Shown: positions 54,023-63,418, counted from the stretch's first letter. The stretch: 64,000 nucleotides of DNA from Rhodanobacter sp. A1T4 (GCF_014207185.1 NZ_JACHCP010000001.1:624465-688464); one strand, 5' to 3'. A program made the numbers and translations. Notes: generated by a model from the sequence alone, not told the origin.

Positions 54023-54895
54023 ATGCAAATTGCCCCGACCCTGATCGAAGGCCGCGTGCACGATCTGGGTGATGACTTCGCCGTGCGTCGCCTGCTGCCC
54101 GCGCAGCAGGCGCGACACGTGGGGCCGCTGGTGTTTTTCGATCATATCGGTCCGGCCAGCTTTGCGGCGGGCAAGGGCATGGACGTGCGGCCGCATCCAC
54201 ATATTGGGTTGGCGACAGTCACGTGGTTGTTCGAGGGGGCGATCCGCCATCGCGACAACCTGGGCAGCCTCGCCGACATTCGCCCCGGCGAAGTGAACTG
54301 GATGACTGCCGGTAACGGCATCGTGCACTCCGAGCGTACGCCGCCAGACGAACGACGCGATGGTCAGACGCTGCACGGTATCCAGATCTGGGTGGCGCTC
54401 CCGCAGGCCGACGCCGAGGTCGATCCCGAGTTCCATTACCACGATCGCACCCAGTTGCCGCGCATCAGCCAGCCGGGTGTCGATGCGATCCTGATCGCTG
54501 GCGAGGCTTACGGTGAGCGCTCACCGGTGAAAGTATTCGCCCCGATGTTTCTGCTTGAGGTGAAACTCGCTGCCGGTACTGAACTGGCACTGCCGCCGGA
54601 GCATGCCGAGCGGGGCGTCTATCTGGTCGAGGGCGCGGTACGTTGGGGCGAGCTTGATCTCAGCACGACGCAAATGGCGGTCCAGGCCGGATCATCGGCA
54701 CCATCGCTGCGCGCGAAGCAGGATAGCCGTTTGATGCTGTTCGGCGGCGCCCCGCTCGATGGCGAGCGCCATCTGTGGTGGAACTTCGTCGCCAGCAGCC
54801 GTGAACGCATCGAGCAGGCCAAGACGGAATGGGCCGCGCAGCGTTACGCCCCAGTGCCTGGTGACGAGGAAGAGTTCATTCCGTTGCCTGGCTGA
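54023..54895 (+). CDS. Pirin family protein
   Basis: Double-cupin iron protein (290 aa). N-terminal cupin ligands lie in RPHPHIGLATVTWLFEG (HPHIG for the usual HPHRG) and in TAGNGIVHSERTP (His, Glu). Second cupin at about 170-285. Bacterial pirins have been shown to be quercetinases or regulators; here activity is unknown. AAGGAG before the ATG. Follows the YqjM-type enzyme. Confidence 0.92.
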   Translation: MQIAPTLIEGRVHDLGDDFAVRRLLPAQQARHVGPLVFFDHIGPASFAAGKGMDVRPHPHIGLATVTWLFEGAIRHRDNLGSLADIRPGEVNWMTAGNGIVHSERTPPDERRDGQTLHGIQIWVALPQADAEVDPEFHYHDRTQLPRISQPGVDAILIAGEAYGERSPVKVFAPMFLLEVKLAAGTELALPPEHAERGVYLVEGAVRWGELDLSTTQMAVQAGSSAPSLRAKQDSRLMLFGGAPLDGERHLWWNFVASSRERIEQAKTEWAAQRYAPVPGDEEEFIPLPG

Positions 54896-55009
54896 TCGGT
54901 TGTGTGACGCGTTCCATCTCGCTCATGCAAAGCGTATGTTGCGGCGCCCGTTGCTCCGGTCGCATAGCGAGTTCATGCTTGGGCAGTAGATTGATCGCGG
55001 AGCAAACTC

Positions 55010-55312
55010 ATGACCAGTTTTACCAACTTCAGCGAGTTCTATCCCTATTACCTTGCCGAGCACGGTAACCGCGTGTGCCGACGGCTGCATTTTATCGGCA
55101 GCAGCCTGGTGATCGCAGTAGTGGTATTGGCGCTATCGACGGGGCAATTGCGCTGGCTCTGGCTGGCGCCGGTTGCCGGTTATGGCTTTGCCTGGGTGGG
55201 GCATTACGTGTTTGAGAAGAATCGCCCGGCCACGTTCAAGCACCCGCTCTACAGCCTCCTCGGCGATTGGGTGATGTACGGCCAGATGCTGCGTGGAAAG
55301 GTTCTCTTCTAG
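55010..55312 (+). CDS. Mpo1-like / DUF962 membrane protein
   Basis: Small membrane protein (100 aa, two to three helices). His-bearing motifs YYLAEHGNRVCRRLHFIGSS and WVGHYVFEKNRPATFKHPLYSLLGDW match the DUF962/YGL010w family. The yeast member Mpo1 is an Fe(II)-dependent dioxygenase in alpha-oxidation of 2-hydroxy fatty acids, so this may be a lipid dioxygenase. Convergent with the cytochrome c'-like gene. Confidence 0.9.
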   Translation: MTSFTNFSEFYPYYLAEHGNRVCRRLHFIGSSLVIAVVVLALSTGQLRWLWLAPVAGYGFAWVGHYVFEKNRPATFKHPLYSLLGDWVMYGQMLRGKVLF

Positions 55313-55323
55313 AGAACAGGCTC

Positions 55324-55713
55324 TCAGCGGTATTTGTCGTGACAGCTCTTGCAGGCTGCGCCGATCGGTTTCATCGCTGCGGCCAGCGCAGCGCAGTCAG
55401 CCGGCGCCGATTGCAGCGCCTGTTGCACGCGGGTTTGTAGCAAGGTCGCCGCATCAGTAAACGGCTGCTCGGCAACGCCGAACGTCGGCACGACATCGGT
55501 TGCGGTGGACTGCACGCGTTCCAGATGGTGCTGGATGCTGGCGGCGGTGCACTGCTTGGTCTTGAGCGCGCGGCTCAATTCATCCATGTGGTAATCCATG
55601 GTATCCATTACTGCCTTCGGCATCGGGTTGCGCGCGGCCAGCGTGCTCATCACATTGACCGTACCGATAATGCCGATCACCAGTCCCAGCAGAATCATCA
55701 AGGCAACGCGCAT
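55324..55713 (-). CDS. Cytochrome c'-like (class II) membrane-anchored protein
   Basis: Haem protein of 129 aa. N-terminal membrane anchor or signal helix (about 2-24), a helical domain, and the haem motif CKSCH at residues 121-125, very near the C-terminus as in class II (cytochrome c'/c556) proteins. Two extra Cys (55 and 107) could form a disulfide. ATG 55713 is the only ATG near the start, with GGAAC before it; a TTG at 55740 is less likely. Role may be NO binding or electron transfer; unproven. Confidence 0.82.
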   Translation of the reverse strand: MRVALMILLGLVIGIIGTVNVMSTLAARNPMPKAVMDTMDYHMDELSRALKTKQCTAASIQHHLERVQSTATDVVPTFGVAEQPFTDAATLLQTRVQQALQSAPADCAALAAAMKPIGAACKSCHDKYR

Positions 55714-55871
55714 CGGTACGGTTCCAAATGAATTCGACAAGACCGCCAGAATAACCCGCCCGTGCGCGACCTATCCATGCAACAGGGATAAAATAACGGT
55801 TTGGCACATTGGCAGGGCAGATCGGTGACCTCTTGGCAGGCAACAGCATTTCCGTCCCAAAGCAGGTCAGC

Positions 55872-56660
55872 ATGAGCGTCGAAAATTTTCCGATCGAGCG
55901 CTTTGCCGGCGTGGAACGTCTCTATGGCGTTGGCAGCGTTGGCGCGTTGTCCAACGCGCACGTCTGCGTGATCGGCATCGGTGGCGTGGGCTCGTGGGCG
56001 GCCGAGGCGCTGGCGCGCAGTGGTGTCGGCAAGCTCACCCTGATCGATGCCGACGAGGTCTGCATCTCCAACACCAACCGCCAGTTGCATGCGCTTGATG
56101 GCGAATACGGCAAGAGCAAGGTCGGTGTGATCGCGACGCGCGCGCATGCGATCAATCCTGCGATTCAATTGGATGGGATTGAACGGTTTCTCACGCCATC
56201 CACGCTGGATGAGCTGCTCGATCGCGGTTACGACGTGGTGCTCGACGCTTGCGATGCATTCCGGGTCAAGCTCGAAACCATCGCGTGGTGTCGGCGACGC
56301 AAGCTGCCGATCGTCAGCGTCGGCTCGGCCGGTGGTCGTACCGATTCCACCCAGATCCGTGTGCGCGACTTGTCGCGCACCGAGCACGATGCAATGTTCA
56401 GCCTGATCCGCAAAAAGCTCCGCACCGACTTCAACTTTCCGCGCAACCCCGATCGCTACTTTGGTGTTTCAGCTGTCTATTCGCTGCAGAACGTGCAGTA
56501 CCCGCAGCCCGATGGCACGGTATCAGGCAATCGGCCACCGGGTGGCGATCCATTGAATCTGGCTTGTGGCGGAGGTCTCGGCGCGGCCACGCATGTCACG
56601 GGCGCGTTTGCCTTTGCTGCCGTCGGCAAGGTACTGGAAAAGCTGCTTGAGACGAAGTGA
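55872..56660 (+). CDS. tcdA: tRNA threonylcarbamoyladenosine dehydratase
   Basis: E1-like ATP-dependent enzyme (262 aa, CsdL/TcdA) that cyclises t6A37 to ct6A in ANN-decoding tRNAs. Nucleotide-binding GIGGVGSWAAEALARSG (about 35-51), then LIDADEVCISNTNRQ, and VVLDACDAFRVK. The C-terminal GGLGAATHVTGAFAFAAVG is the family ending. ATG 55872 is selected since the sequence upstream is not conserved. Divergent from the cytochrome gene. Confidence 0.95.
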   Translation: MSVENFPIERFAGVERLYGVGSVGALSNAHVCVIGIGGVGSWAAEALARSGVGKLTLIDADEVCISNTNRQLHALDGEYGKSKVGVIATRAHAINPAIQLDGIERFLTPSTLDELLDRGYDVVLDACDAFRVKLETIAWCRRRKLPIVSVGSAGGRTDSTQIRVRDLSRTEHDAMFSLIRKKLRTDFNFPRNPDRYFGVSAVYSLQNVQYPQPDGTVSGNRPPGGDPLNLACGGGLGAATHVTGAFAFAAVGKVLEKLLETK

Positions 56661-56705
56661 GTTTGCCGTTGAAGTCGCATCACGCAACTTCGCCTAAGCA
56701 AATCC

Positions 56706-57443
56706 TCACCCCATGTGATGGCCGCCGTTGATGGCCAGGTTGGCACCGGTGATCCAGCTGGACTGATCGCCGGTGAAAAACGCCACGGCGTGGGCAATTT
56801 CTTCGGGCCGGCCAAGGCGCCCCATCGGGATCTGCGCGATGATCTTTTCGCGCACGTCTTCGGGAACCGCCATTACCATGTCAGTGCCTACGTAGCCAGG
56901 CGACACCGTGTTCACGGTGATACCGAAGCGCGCGTTCTCCTGCGCCAGCGAGATGGTGAAGCCGTGCATGCCGGCCTTGGCGGCGGCGTAGTTGGCCTGG
57001 CCGTACTGGCCTTTCTTGCCGTTGATCGAGCTGATCTGCACGATGCGACCCCACTTGCGCTGGCGCATACCCTCGATGACCGGGCGGGTGACGTTGAAGC
57101 AGGCGTTCAAGTTGGTGTTGATCACCGCCGTCCACTGTTCGTAGTCCATCTTGTGGAACGTGGTGTCGCGGGTAATGCCGGCGTTGTTGATCAGAATGTC
57201 GACCGGGCCGCATTTTTCCTCGACGCCGCGGATCATCGACTCGCATGCTGCTGCATCGCAGACGTCACCAGGCACCATGCAAACGTCGATGCCTTCCTTT
57301 TTCATCGCTGCATGCCATAGGTCGGCTTTTTCAGCGTTGCGAAAATTGGTCGACACACGATGGCCTTGCCCAGCCAGATACCGAACAATCGCGCTACCAA
57401 TACCGCCAGTACCGCCGGTAATGAAGGCCGTACGTTGCGTCAT
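56706..57443 (-). CDS. phbB: Acetoacetyl-CoA reductase
   Basis: NADPH-dependent short-chain dehydrogenase (245 aa) of the PhbB type, reducing acetoacetyl-CoA to 3-hydroxybutyryl-CoA for polyhydroxybutyrate. Nucleotide-binding GGTGGIG (10-16), catalytic Ser139, Tyr152 and Lys156 (SSINGKKGQYGQANYAAAK). The GQYGQANY and final NGGHHMG are PhbB hallmarks. No phbA or phbC is nearby. A perfect small palindrome lies 40 bases upstream (57484-57500), where an operator would be expected. Confidence 0.93.
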   Translation of the reverse strand: MTQRTAFITGGTGGIGSAIVRYLAGQGHRVSTNFRNAEKADLWHAAMKKEGIDVCMVPGDVCDAAACESMIRGVEEKCGPVDILINNAGITRDTTFHKMDYEQWTAVINTNLNACFNVTRPVIEGMRQRKWGRIVQISSINGKKGQYGQANYAAAKAGMHGFTISLAQENARFGITVNTVSPGYVGTDMVMAVPEDVREKIIAQIPMGRLGRPEEIAHAVAFFTGDQSSWITGANLAINGGHHMG

Positions 57444-57483
57444 GAAGTGATCCTAGGGTCCGTTGCCCGAATGAAATGGAAAT

Positions 57484-57500
57484 CTACGAAATATTCGTAG
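57484..57500. promoter_or_regulatory. Inverted repeat upstream of phbB
   Basis: CTACGAA-ATA-TTCGTAG, seven-base perfect arms, 41 bases before the phbB start codon. Possible operator; the binder is unknown. Confidence 0.5.
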
Positions 57501-57617
57501 TGAAGCTGATTGGATGGCTAAACGAATCGACGCTGTCGAGCCGACTAGCCAGCTTGGATTTATACACTAACCGCTGCTGATACGAACGCGATTGCGCCTT
57601 TGAAGGTTTATACCGAT

Positions 57618-58484
57618 TCAGCCAGCACAGCGGGAGCTGCAATGCGGCAAAGTCGCAGGGTCGAATACGGACAGCGCCCGAGACAGCAGTTCGAGCGGCG
57701 TGTTTGCGGCAGGTGCTATCGGCACATCGAGAAACGCCAGCGCGCGGTGCAGTGCAGGCATCGGGTTGGATGGCTCAACCGGACAAGCCTGCTCGGATTT
57801 CGACAATTTGCGGCCATCGGCATCCAGTGCCAGCGGCAAATGCCGATACGTTGGCGTGGGCAGACCTAGACAGTGCTGCAGCCAGATCTGCCGTGGGGTG
57901 GAGTCGAGCAGATCGTTGCCGCGAACCACGTCAGTGATGCTCTGAAACGCATCATCGACGACGCAGGCTAGTTGATAGGCGTACAAACCTTCCACCCGGC
58001 GTATCACAAAATCACCAGCTTGCTCGCGAAGGTTTTGCCGCTGCGGTCCTTGCAGCGCGTCATCGAATATCACGTCGTTGTCCGGCACCCGCAGTCGCCA
58101 GGCCGGTGCACGTATCTCGTCCGGCGGGGCGATGCAGATGCCGTCGCGATGCATGCCACCGGCTGCTGCCAGATCGCTGCGGCTGCACCAGCAGGGAAAA
58201 ATCTGATCGACAGCGCGCAGTTTTTCGAAGGCACTGTCATACGCCGCAATACGCTGTGACTGAAACAGCACCGGTTCATCAGCGACTAGGCCGAAAGCCG
58301 TTAGCGCCGCAAGGATGGTGCTTGCCGAGTCGGGTACCTCACGCGGCGGATCGATATCCTCCATCCGCACCAGCCACTGTCCGCCCGCATGCCGTGCGCA
58401 CAGCCAGCTACCCACGGCGGCGACCAACGAGCCGAAATGCAGCAATCCGGTGGGCGAGGGAGCGAAGCGGCCACGATAAGTCAT
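57618..58484 (-). CDS. gluQ: Glutamyl-Q tRNA(Asp) synthetase
   Basis: Truncated glutamyl-tRNA synthetase paralogue (288 aa) that glutamylates queuosine in tRNA-Asp. Class I motif RFAPSPTGLLHFGSL (HFGS for HIGH, residues 16-19) and KLSKSEQ for KMSKS. Zinc-site Cys98, Cys100 and Cys117 (FPCWCSRSDL, GICI). It lacks the anticodon-binding domain, as expected for GluQRS. Start ATG 58484 at MTYRGRFAPSP. Confidence 0.95.
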   Translation of the reverse strand: MTYRGRFAPSPTGLLHFGSLVAAVGSWLCARHAGGQWLVRMEDIDPPREVPDSASTILAALTAFGLVADEPVLFQSQRIAAYDSAFEKLRAVDQIFPCWCSRSDLAAAGGMHRDGICIAPPDEIRAPAWRLRVPDNDVIFDDALQGPQRQNLREQAGDFVIRRVEGLYAYQLACVVDDAFQSITDVVRGNDLLDSTPRQIWLQHCLGLPTPTYRHLPLALDADGRKLSKSEQACPVEPSNPMPALHRALAFLDVPIAPAANTPLELLSRALSVFDPATLPHCSSRCAG

Positions 58485-58649
58485 CGGCTTAGTTTAGGTG
58501 GAGTGCGGGCGTCGTCGGCACATCTGCGCAAGGACATGACCAAGAAACGTCGCAGGATGGCCCTTCGACACTACGCCAGCCCCAGAACGAATCTATTGGC
58601 CGCATACTGCAAAACAGGCTGAGCAATAGCTGCATCGAGGAGTCACTGC

Positions 58650-59324
58650 GTGAAAGTTCTCTTGTTTGGTGCCACCGGCATGGTGGGTCAGGGCGTGCTG
58701 ATCGAATGCCTGCGCGCCGCAGACGTATCGCTGGTGCAAAGTATCGGTCGCACTGCGCTGGATCAGCAGGACGCCAAGCTGCGCGATGTCGTGCATCGCG
58801 ATCTGCTCGATTACAGCGCCATCGAATCGCAACTCGAGGGTTTCGATGCCTGCTTCTTCTGCCTCGGCGTTACCTCCGCGGGCAAGACCGAAGCGGACTA
58901 CGCACACCTCACCTATGACATCACGCTGGCGGCGGCGAACACCCTGGCGCGCCTCAATCCGCAGATGACCTTCGTCTATGTCTCCGGCGCGGGCACCGAC
59001 AGCACGGAGCAGGACCGCAGCATGTGGGCGCGCGTCAAGGGTCGTACGGAGAACGCGCTGCTGAAGCTGCCGTTCAAGGCGGCCTACATGTTCCGGCCCG
59101 GCGTGATCCAGCCGCTGCACGGCGTGCGCTCGAAAACCTCGTCGTATCAAATTTTGTACACGCTGACGCGACCGTTGCTCCCGCTGCTGCGGGCGATGCT
59201 GCCGGCAACGATATTGACCACGGAAATCATGGGACAGGCGATGCTGGCAGTAGCCAGGCGAGGCGCCGCAAAGCCGGTGTTGGAAGCCGCTGATATCAAC
59301 GCGATTGCCACCACCGCAGGCTGA
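58650..59324 (+). CDS. NAD(P)H-binding epimerase-like protein
   Basis: Atypical short-chain dehydrogenase (224 aa). Rossmann motif FGATGMVGQGVLIECL at the N-terminus. The active-site segment is YVSGAGTDS, in place of the usual YxxxK, and resembles the HTATIP2/TIP30 type. Substrate unknown. A good GAGG-like site precedes ATG 58650. Convergent with the YihY gene. Confidence 0.85.
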   Translation: MKVLLFGATGMVGQGVLIECLRAADVSLVQSIGRTALDQQDAKLRDVVHRDLLDYSAIESQLEGFDACFFCLGVTSAGKTEADYAHLTYDITLAAANTLARLNPQMTFVYVSGAGTDSTEQDRSMWARVKGRTENALLKLPFKAAYMFRPGVIQPLHGVRSKTSSYQILYTLTRPLLPLLRAMLPATILTTEIMGQAMLAVARRGAAKPVLEAADINAIATTAG

Positions 59325-59342
59325 TTGCCTGCGCCAATGGAT

Positions 59343-60233
59343 TCAAGCCATCGGTACGCTGACCTTTTCGGCCGGTGTTGCCTCGATCTCCACCGCGTGC
59401 GCGCTGGGGCGGATGGGTTTGCCGCGTGCGTCGGCGAGGCCGCGAGTGAGTTCGGCGCCCATCAGCACGATGATCGACGAGTAGTAGACCCACGTCAGCA
59501 GCACCACGAACGCACTGGCCGGCCCGTAGGCGCCGCCGACATTGCTGTGACTGATGTAAAGCCCGATGCCGAACTTGCCGATGATGAACAGGACGGCCGT
59601 CAGCAGGCCACCACCCAGCGCGTCGCCCCATTCGATCAGCGCATCCGGCAGTACCTTGTACATGGCACCAAACACCATCACGAAAATGACGGTGGAAATG
59701 ACATCTTCGATGATCAGCCATGCCAGCGTATTGCCCGGTACCAGCGCTTCGATGATGCCGCTGAGCACAAACGAGATCACCAGCAAAAAGCCAATGCCCA
59801 CCAGCAAGGCAAGCGCATGTGCGCGTGTCCTCATCCATTGGCCAACCGCCGCGCCAGGCTTGGGCTTGACCCGCCAAACGCGGTTCAAGGTGCCCTGCAG
59901 CTGCGCGAAAACCGCCGAGGCGCCAAACGCCGTCACCAGCAGGCCGATGATGCCGGCGATATTGCCCGTTTGGGGTCGTGCCTTCGCATTGCTCATGATG
60001 CCTTTCACCGCATCGGCGGCGCGCGGCCCCACCATGCCGTTGAGTGCGTTGATAAGGCGCACATCCCAGCCGCTGTGCAATAGCGACACCACCCAGATCA
60101 GCAGCACCAGCAAGGGCGCAAAGGACAGGGCGGAATAAAATGCCAGCGCCGCGGCGCGCGTCAGCAGCTCGTCGTCGCTGAAGCCGCTGGCGGCGGATTG
60201 GACTGTGAGCTTGGCCGTTTTAAAATGGCTCAT
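59343..60233 (-). CDS. YihY/virulence factor BrkB family membrane protein
   Basis: Polytopic membrane protein (296 aa, six helices). Family motifs RAAALAFYSALSFAPLLVLL, FGASAVFAQLQGTLNRVWRV and LLTWVYYSSIIVLMGAELTRGLAD. Once named ribonuclease BN by mistake; real function unknown, possibly transport. Start ATG 60233 (MSHFKTAKLTVQ) fits the family; the longer frame to 60410 is unsupported. The 280-base gap to htpX contains the htpX heat-shock promoter but no gene. Confidence 0.92.
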   Translation of the reverse strand: MSHFKTAKLTVQSAASGFSDDELLTRAAALAFYSALSFAPLLVLLIWVVSLLHSGWDVRLINALNGMVGPRAADAVKGIMSNAKARPQTGNIAGIIGLLVTAFGASAVFAQLQGTLNRVWRVKPKPGAAVGQWMRTRAHALALLVGIGFLLVISFVLSGIIEALVPGNTLAWLIIEDVISTVIFVMVFGAMYKVLPDALIEWGDALGGGLLTAVLFIIGKFGIGLYISHSNVGGAYGPASAFVVLLTWVYYSSIIVLMGAELTRGLADARGKPIRPSAHAVEIEATPAEKVSVPMA

Positions 60234-60421
60234 GGGACAACACTCCCAAATGGATGAAACGGGACACGACCGCGCCGGTGGTAGTGACCATGCCAAAAAC
60301 TGCGTTCGCCGTGGTGAAGAGCTGGCGAAAAAGGCGCTCACGGTGCCTGAGGCCGAGGCTCCACCGTCGCCCAAAGGTACCGCGACGCCCTGAACCAGCG
60401 CCGCTGCCATGCGGTCTTATC

Positions 60422-60449
60422 CTTGAAACTACACCGTCGTGCCCCGAAT
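60422..60449 (+). promoter_or_regulatory. Predicted heat-shock (sigma-32) promoter of htpX
   Basis: CTTGAAA at 60422-60428, a 13-base spacer, and CCCCGAAT at 60442-60449. This is close to the consensus CTTGAAA-N11-16-CCCCATNT. It is 66 bases upstream of htpX, a gene controlled by heat shock in other proteobacteria. Confidence 0.68.
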
Positions 60450-60515
60450 CATAAGCTGCTAGATCAACATGATCCGTTCATCAGCCTCCCACAACCCAGC
60501 GTTCGAGAGACCACC

Positions 60516-61403
60516 ATGCGCCGCATTGCCCTGTTCCTGCTGACCAATATCGCGGTATTGATCTTGCTGAGCATCGTCTGCCACCTGCTCGGTATCGACC
60601 AGATGGCCGCCAGCCGCGGCTATGGCGGCATGGGAGGGCTGCTGGCATTCGCGGCTGTATTCGGCATGGGCGGCGCCTTCATTTCGCTGGCCATCTCCAA
60701 GTGGATGGCCAAATGGTCGACCGGCGCCAGGGTTATCGCCCAACCGCAGAACGAAACCGAACGCTGGCTGCTCGACACCGTTCGCCGGCATGCCCAGCAG
60801 GCCGGCATCGGCATGCCGGAAGTGGCGATCTACGATGCGCCGGAGATGAATGCGTTTGCTACTGGCATGAGCAAGAACCATGCGCTGGTTGCGGTGAGCA
60901 GCGGCCTGCTGCAGCAGATGGATCGTGAACAGGTCAAAGCCGTGCTGGGCCATGAGATCGGTCACGTCGCCAACGGCGACATGGTGACGCTGACCCTGAT
61001 CCAGGGCGTGCTCAACACGCTGGTGATCCTGGCCGCACGCATCGTCGGCCGCGCGGTCGATAGCTGGTTGTCGGGCAGCAGCAACAACCGCGGGGGTGGA
61101 GGCATCGGCTACTTCGTGGTGGTGATGGTGCTGCAGATCGTGTTCGGCCTGTTCGCCTCGATGATCGTGGCGGCTTTCTCGCGCTGGCGCGAGTTCCGCG
61201 CCGATCAGGCGGGCGCGCAGTTTGCCGGCCGAGGTGCGATGATCTCCGCCTTGCAGCGTCTCAAGGTCAACCACGGTGAAAGCACGCTGCCCAATACCAT
61301 CGCCGCGTTCGGCATCTCCGGCCCGCTGGCTGAAGGCTTCAAGCACCTGTTCATGAGCCACCCACCGCTGGACGAGCGCATCGCGGCATTGCAGAAAATC
61401 TGA
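60516..61403 (+). CDS. htpX: Membrane zinc metalloprotease HtpX
   Basis: Inner-membrane M48 protease (295 aa) for quality control of membrane proteins. Membrane helices at about 5-25 and 38-60, and two more at about 155-220. Zinc motif His146-EIG-His150 (LGHEIGHVANGD), with the third ligand Glu in REFRADQAGAQF. ATG 60516 (MRRIALFLLTNIAVL) is the typical start. Next to htpG, with a sigma-32-like promoter upstream. Confidence 0.96.
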   Translation: MRRIALFLLTNIAVLILLSIVCHLLGIDQMAASRGYGGMGGLLAFAAVFGMGGAFISLAISKWMAKWSTGARVIAQPQNETERWLLDTVRRHAQQAGIGMPEVAIYDAPEMNAFATGMSKNHALVAVSSGLLQQMDREQVKAVLGHEIGHVANGDMVTLTLIQGVLNTLVILAARIVGRAVDSWLSGSSNNRGGGGIGYFVVVMVLQIVFGLFASMIVAAFSRWREFRADQAGAQFAGRGAMISALQRLKVNHGESTLPNTIAAFGISGPLAEGFKHLFMSHPPLDERIAALQKI

Positions 61404-61520
61404 ATTCAGGGGCGAGGGGCGAGTAACGAAGGCATCTTTTCGCTGCAGTGGGCTTGCGCCCTCGCTCCCCGTCCCTAGCCCCTACCAACTAATCGATAAA
61501 ACGTCACCCATAGGTAACCC

Positions 61521-63392
61521 ATGAACGCACCCGTCGCCGAAACCCGTAAATTCGAAGCCGAAGTCGCCCAGGTGCTGCACCTGGTCACGCACTCGTTGTA
61601 TTCGCACAAGGAAATTTTCCTGCGCGAGCTGATCTCCAACGCCTCCGATGCCTGCGACAAGCTGCGCTTCGAGTCGATCGCGCATCCCGAGTTGCTGGTG
61701 GGCGGTGGTGAGCTGCATATCGACGTCAGCTGGAACCCGGAGGCGCGTACCGTCACCATCAGCGACAACGGTATCGGCATGACCCGCGATGAAGTCATCG
61801 CCAATATCGGCACCATCGCCAGCTCCGGCACCAAGCGTTTTCTCGAAGCCATGTCCGGCGAGCAGAAGGCCGATGCTCGATTGATCGGCCAGTTCGGCGT
61901 GGGCTTTTATTCCGCCTTTGTGGTGGCCGACAAGGTCACCGTGCGCAGCCGCCATGCTGGCGCGCCGGCGAGCGAAGGCGTGCAGTGGGAGAGCGACGGC
62001 AAGGGCGAGTATTCGCTGGAGCAGGTCGAGCTGCCGGAAAGCGGCACCTCCGTCGTGCTGCACCTGAAGACCGACGAGGACGAGTTCCTCAAGCGCTGGC
62101 AGCTGCGTTCGCTGATCACCAAGTATTCCGATCACGTCGCCTTTCCGATTCGCATGCCGGTGGAGAAAGACGACAAGCCGACCGACGAATGGGAAACCAT
62201 CAACGCTGCTTCGGCGCTGTGGACCAAGCCCAAGTCGGAGATCAGCGACGAGGACTACCAGAGCTTCTACAAATCGCTGGGTCACGATTTCAACGACGCG
62301 CTGGCGTGGACGCACAACCGCGTCGAAGGCAGTCAGAGCTTTACCACGCTGTTGTACCTACCGTCGCAGCCGCCGTTCGATCTGATGATGGGCGGACGCG
62401 ACGAGCGCAAGGGGCTGAAGCTCTACATCAAACGCGTGTTCATCATGGACGCGGCCGAAGAGCTGCTGCCGAACTACCTGCGCTTCGTCCGCGGTGTGGT
62501 CGATGCCGACGATCTGCCGCTGAACGTCAGCCGCGAAATTCTGCAGCAGAACCGCCAGCTCGAGCGCATCAAGGCCGCCTGCGTCAAGCGCGTGCTCGAC
62601 CTGATCGAAAAACTGGCGCGCGATGAGCCCGAGAAATTCGCCACCTTCTACAAGGCCTTCGGCAACACGCTCAAGGAAGGCATCAGCGAGGACGCCAACA
62701 ACCGCGAGCGCATCGCCAAGCTATTGCGCTTCGCCTCGACCAAGGGCGAAGGCACGCAGCAGACCGTGTCGCTGGATGACTATATCGGTCGCATGGCGAT
62801 CGGTCAGGAGGCCATCTGGTACATCACCGCCGACAGCTACGCCGCCGCCTTCGGCAGCCCGCAACTTGAAGCGTTCAAGGCCAAGGGCATCGAAGTGCTG
62901 CTGATGTTTGACCGCATCGACGAATGGATGATTGGCTCCCTGAGCGAGTACGAAGGCAAAAAACTCAAGAGCGCGGCCAAGGGCGATGTGCCGCTCGATG
63001 ACGCTGACAAGGCCAAGCAGGAAGAAGCCACCAAGGAAGCCGAGCCGCTGCTCAAGAAGCTTAAGGAACTGCTCGGCGATCGCATCGGCGACGTCAAGGT
63101 CTCCGCGCGCCTCACCGACTCACCCTCGTGCCTCGCCCTGAGCGACTACGAAATGGCCCCGCATCTCGCCCGTCTGCTGCGCGAAGCCGGTCAGGACATG
63201 CCCGAGTCCAAGCCCACGCTGGAGATCAATCCACAGCATGCGCTGGTCAAGCGCGTCGAGACCGAAACGGATGAGGCGAAGGCGAAGGATCTGGCCACGT
63301 TGCTGTTGGAGCAGGCCGAGATTTCCGCTGGGGCACAGTTGCCGGATCCTTCGGCATTTGTGCAGCGGATGAATCGGGTGTTGCTGGGGTAA
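61521..63392 (+). CDS. htpG: Molecular chaperone HtpG (Hsp90)
   Basis: Hsp90 chaperone (623 aa). GHKL ATPase domain at the N-terminus: LRELISNASDACDKLRF, DNGIGMTRDEV, GQFGVGFYSAFVVAD and, in the middle domain, VFIMDAAEELLPNYLRFVRGVVD and LNVSREILQQ. The C-terminal dimerisation domain is complete. The upstream region has a weak sigma-32-like CTTGCGC (61453) but no clear promoter. A terminator follows. Confidence 0.97.
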   Translation: MNAPVAETRKFEAEVAQVLHLVTHSLYSHKEIFLRELISNASDACDKLRFESIAHPELLVGGGELHIDVSWNPEARTVTISDNGIGMTRDEVIANIGTIASSGTKRFLEAMSGEQKADARLIGQFGVGFYSAFVVADKVTVRSRHAGAPASEGVQWESDGKGEYSLEQVELPESGTSVVLHLKTDEDEFLKRWQLRSLITKYSDHVAFPIRMPVEKDDKPTDEWETINAASALWTKPKSEISDEDYQSFYKSLGHDFNDALAWTHNRVEGSQSFTTLLYLPSQPPFDLMMGGRDERKGLKLYIKRVFIMDAAEELLPNYLRFVRGVVDADDLPLNVSREILQQNRQLERIKAACVKRVLDLIEKLARDEPEKFATFYKAFGNTLKEGISEDANNRERIAKLLRFASTKGEGTQQTVSLDDYIGRMAIGQEAIWYITADSYAAAFGSPQLEAFKAKGIEVLLMFDRIDEWMIGSLSEYEGKKLKSAAKGDVPLDDADKAKQEEATKEAEPLLKKLKELLGDRIGDVKVSARLTDSPSCLALSDYEMAPHLARLLREAGQDMPESKPTLEINPQHALVKRVETETDEAKAKDLATLLLEQAEISAGAQLPDPSAFVQRMNRVLLG

Positions 63393-63418
63393 GACGCTTC
63401 GCGCCATGACGTATGAAG

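Noticed and set aside
61514..61540. Third GTAACC...CGAA motif at the htpG start
   Set aside because: Spacing is 18, not 16, and it overlaps the start codon and first codons of htpG.
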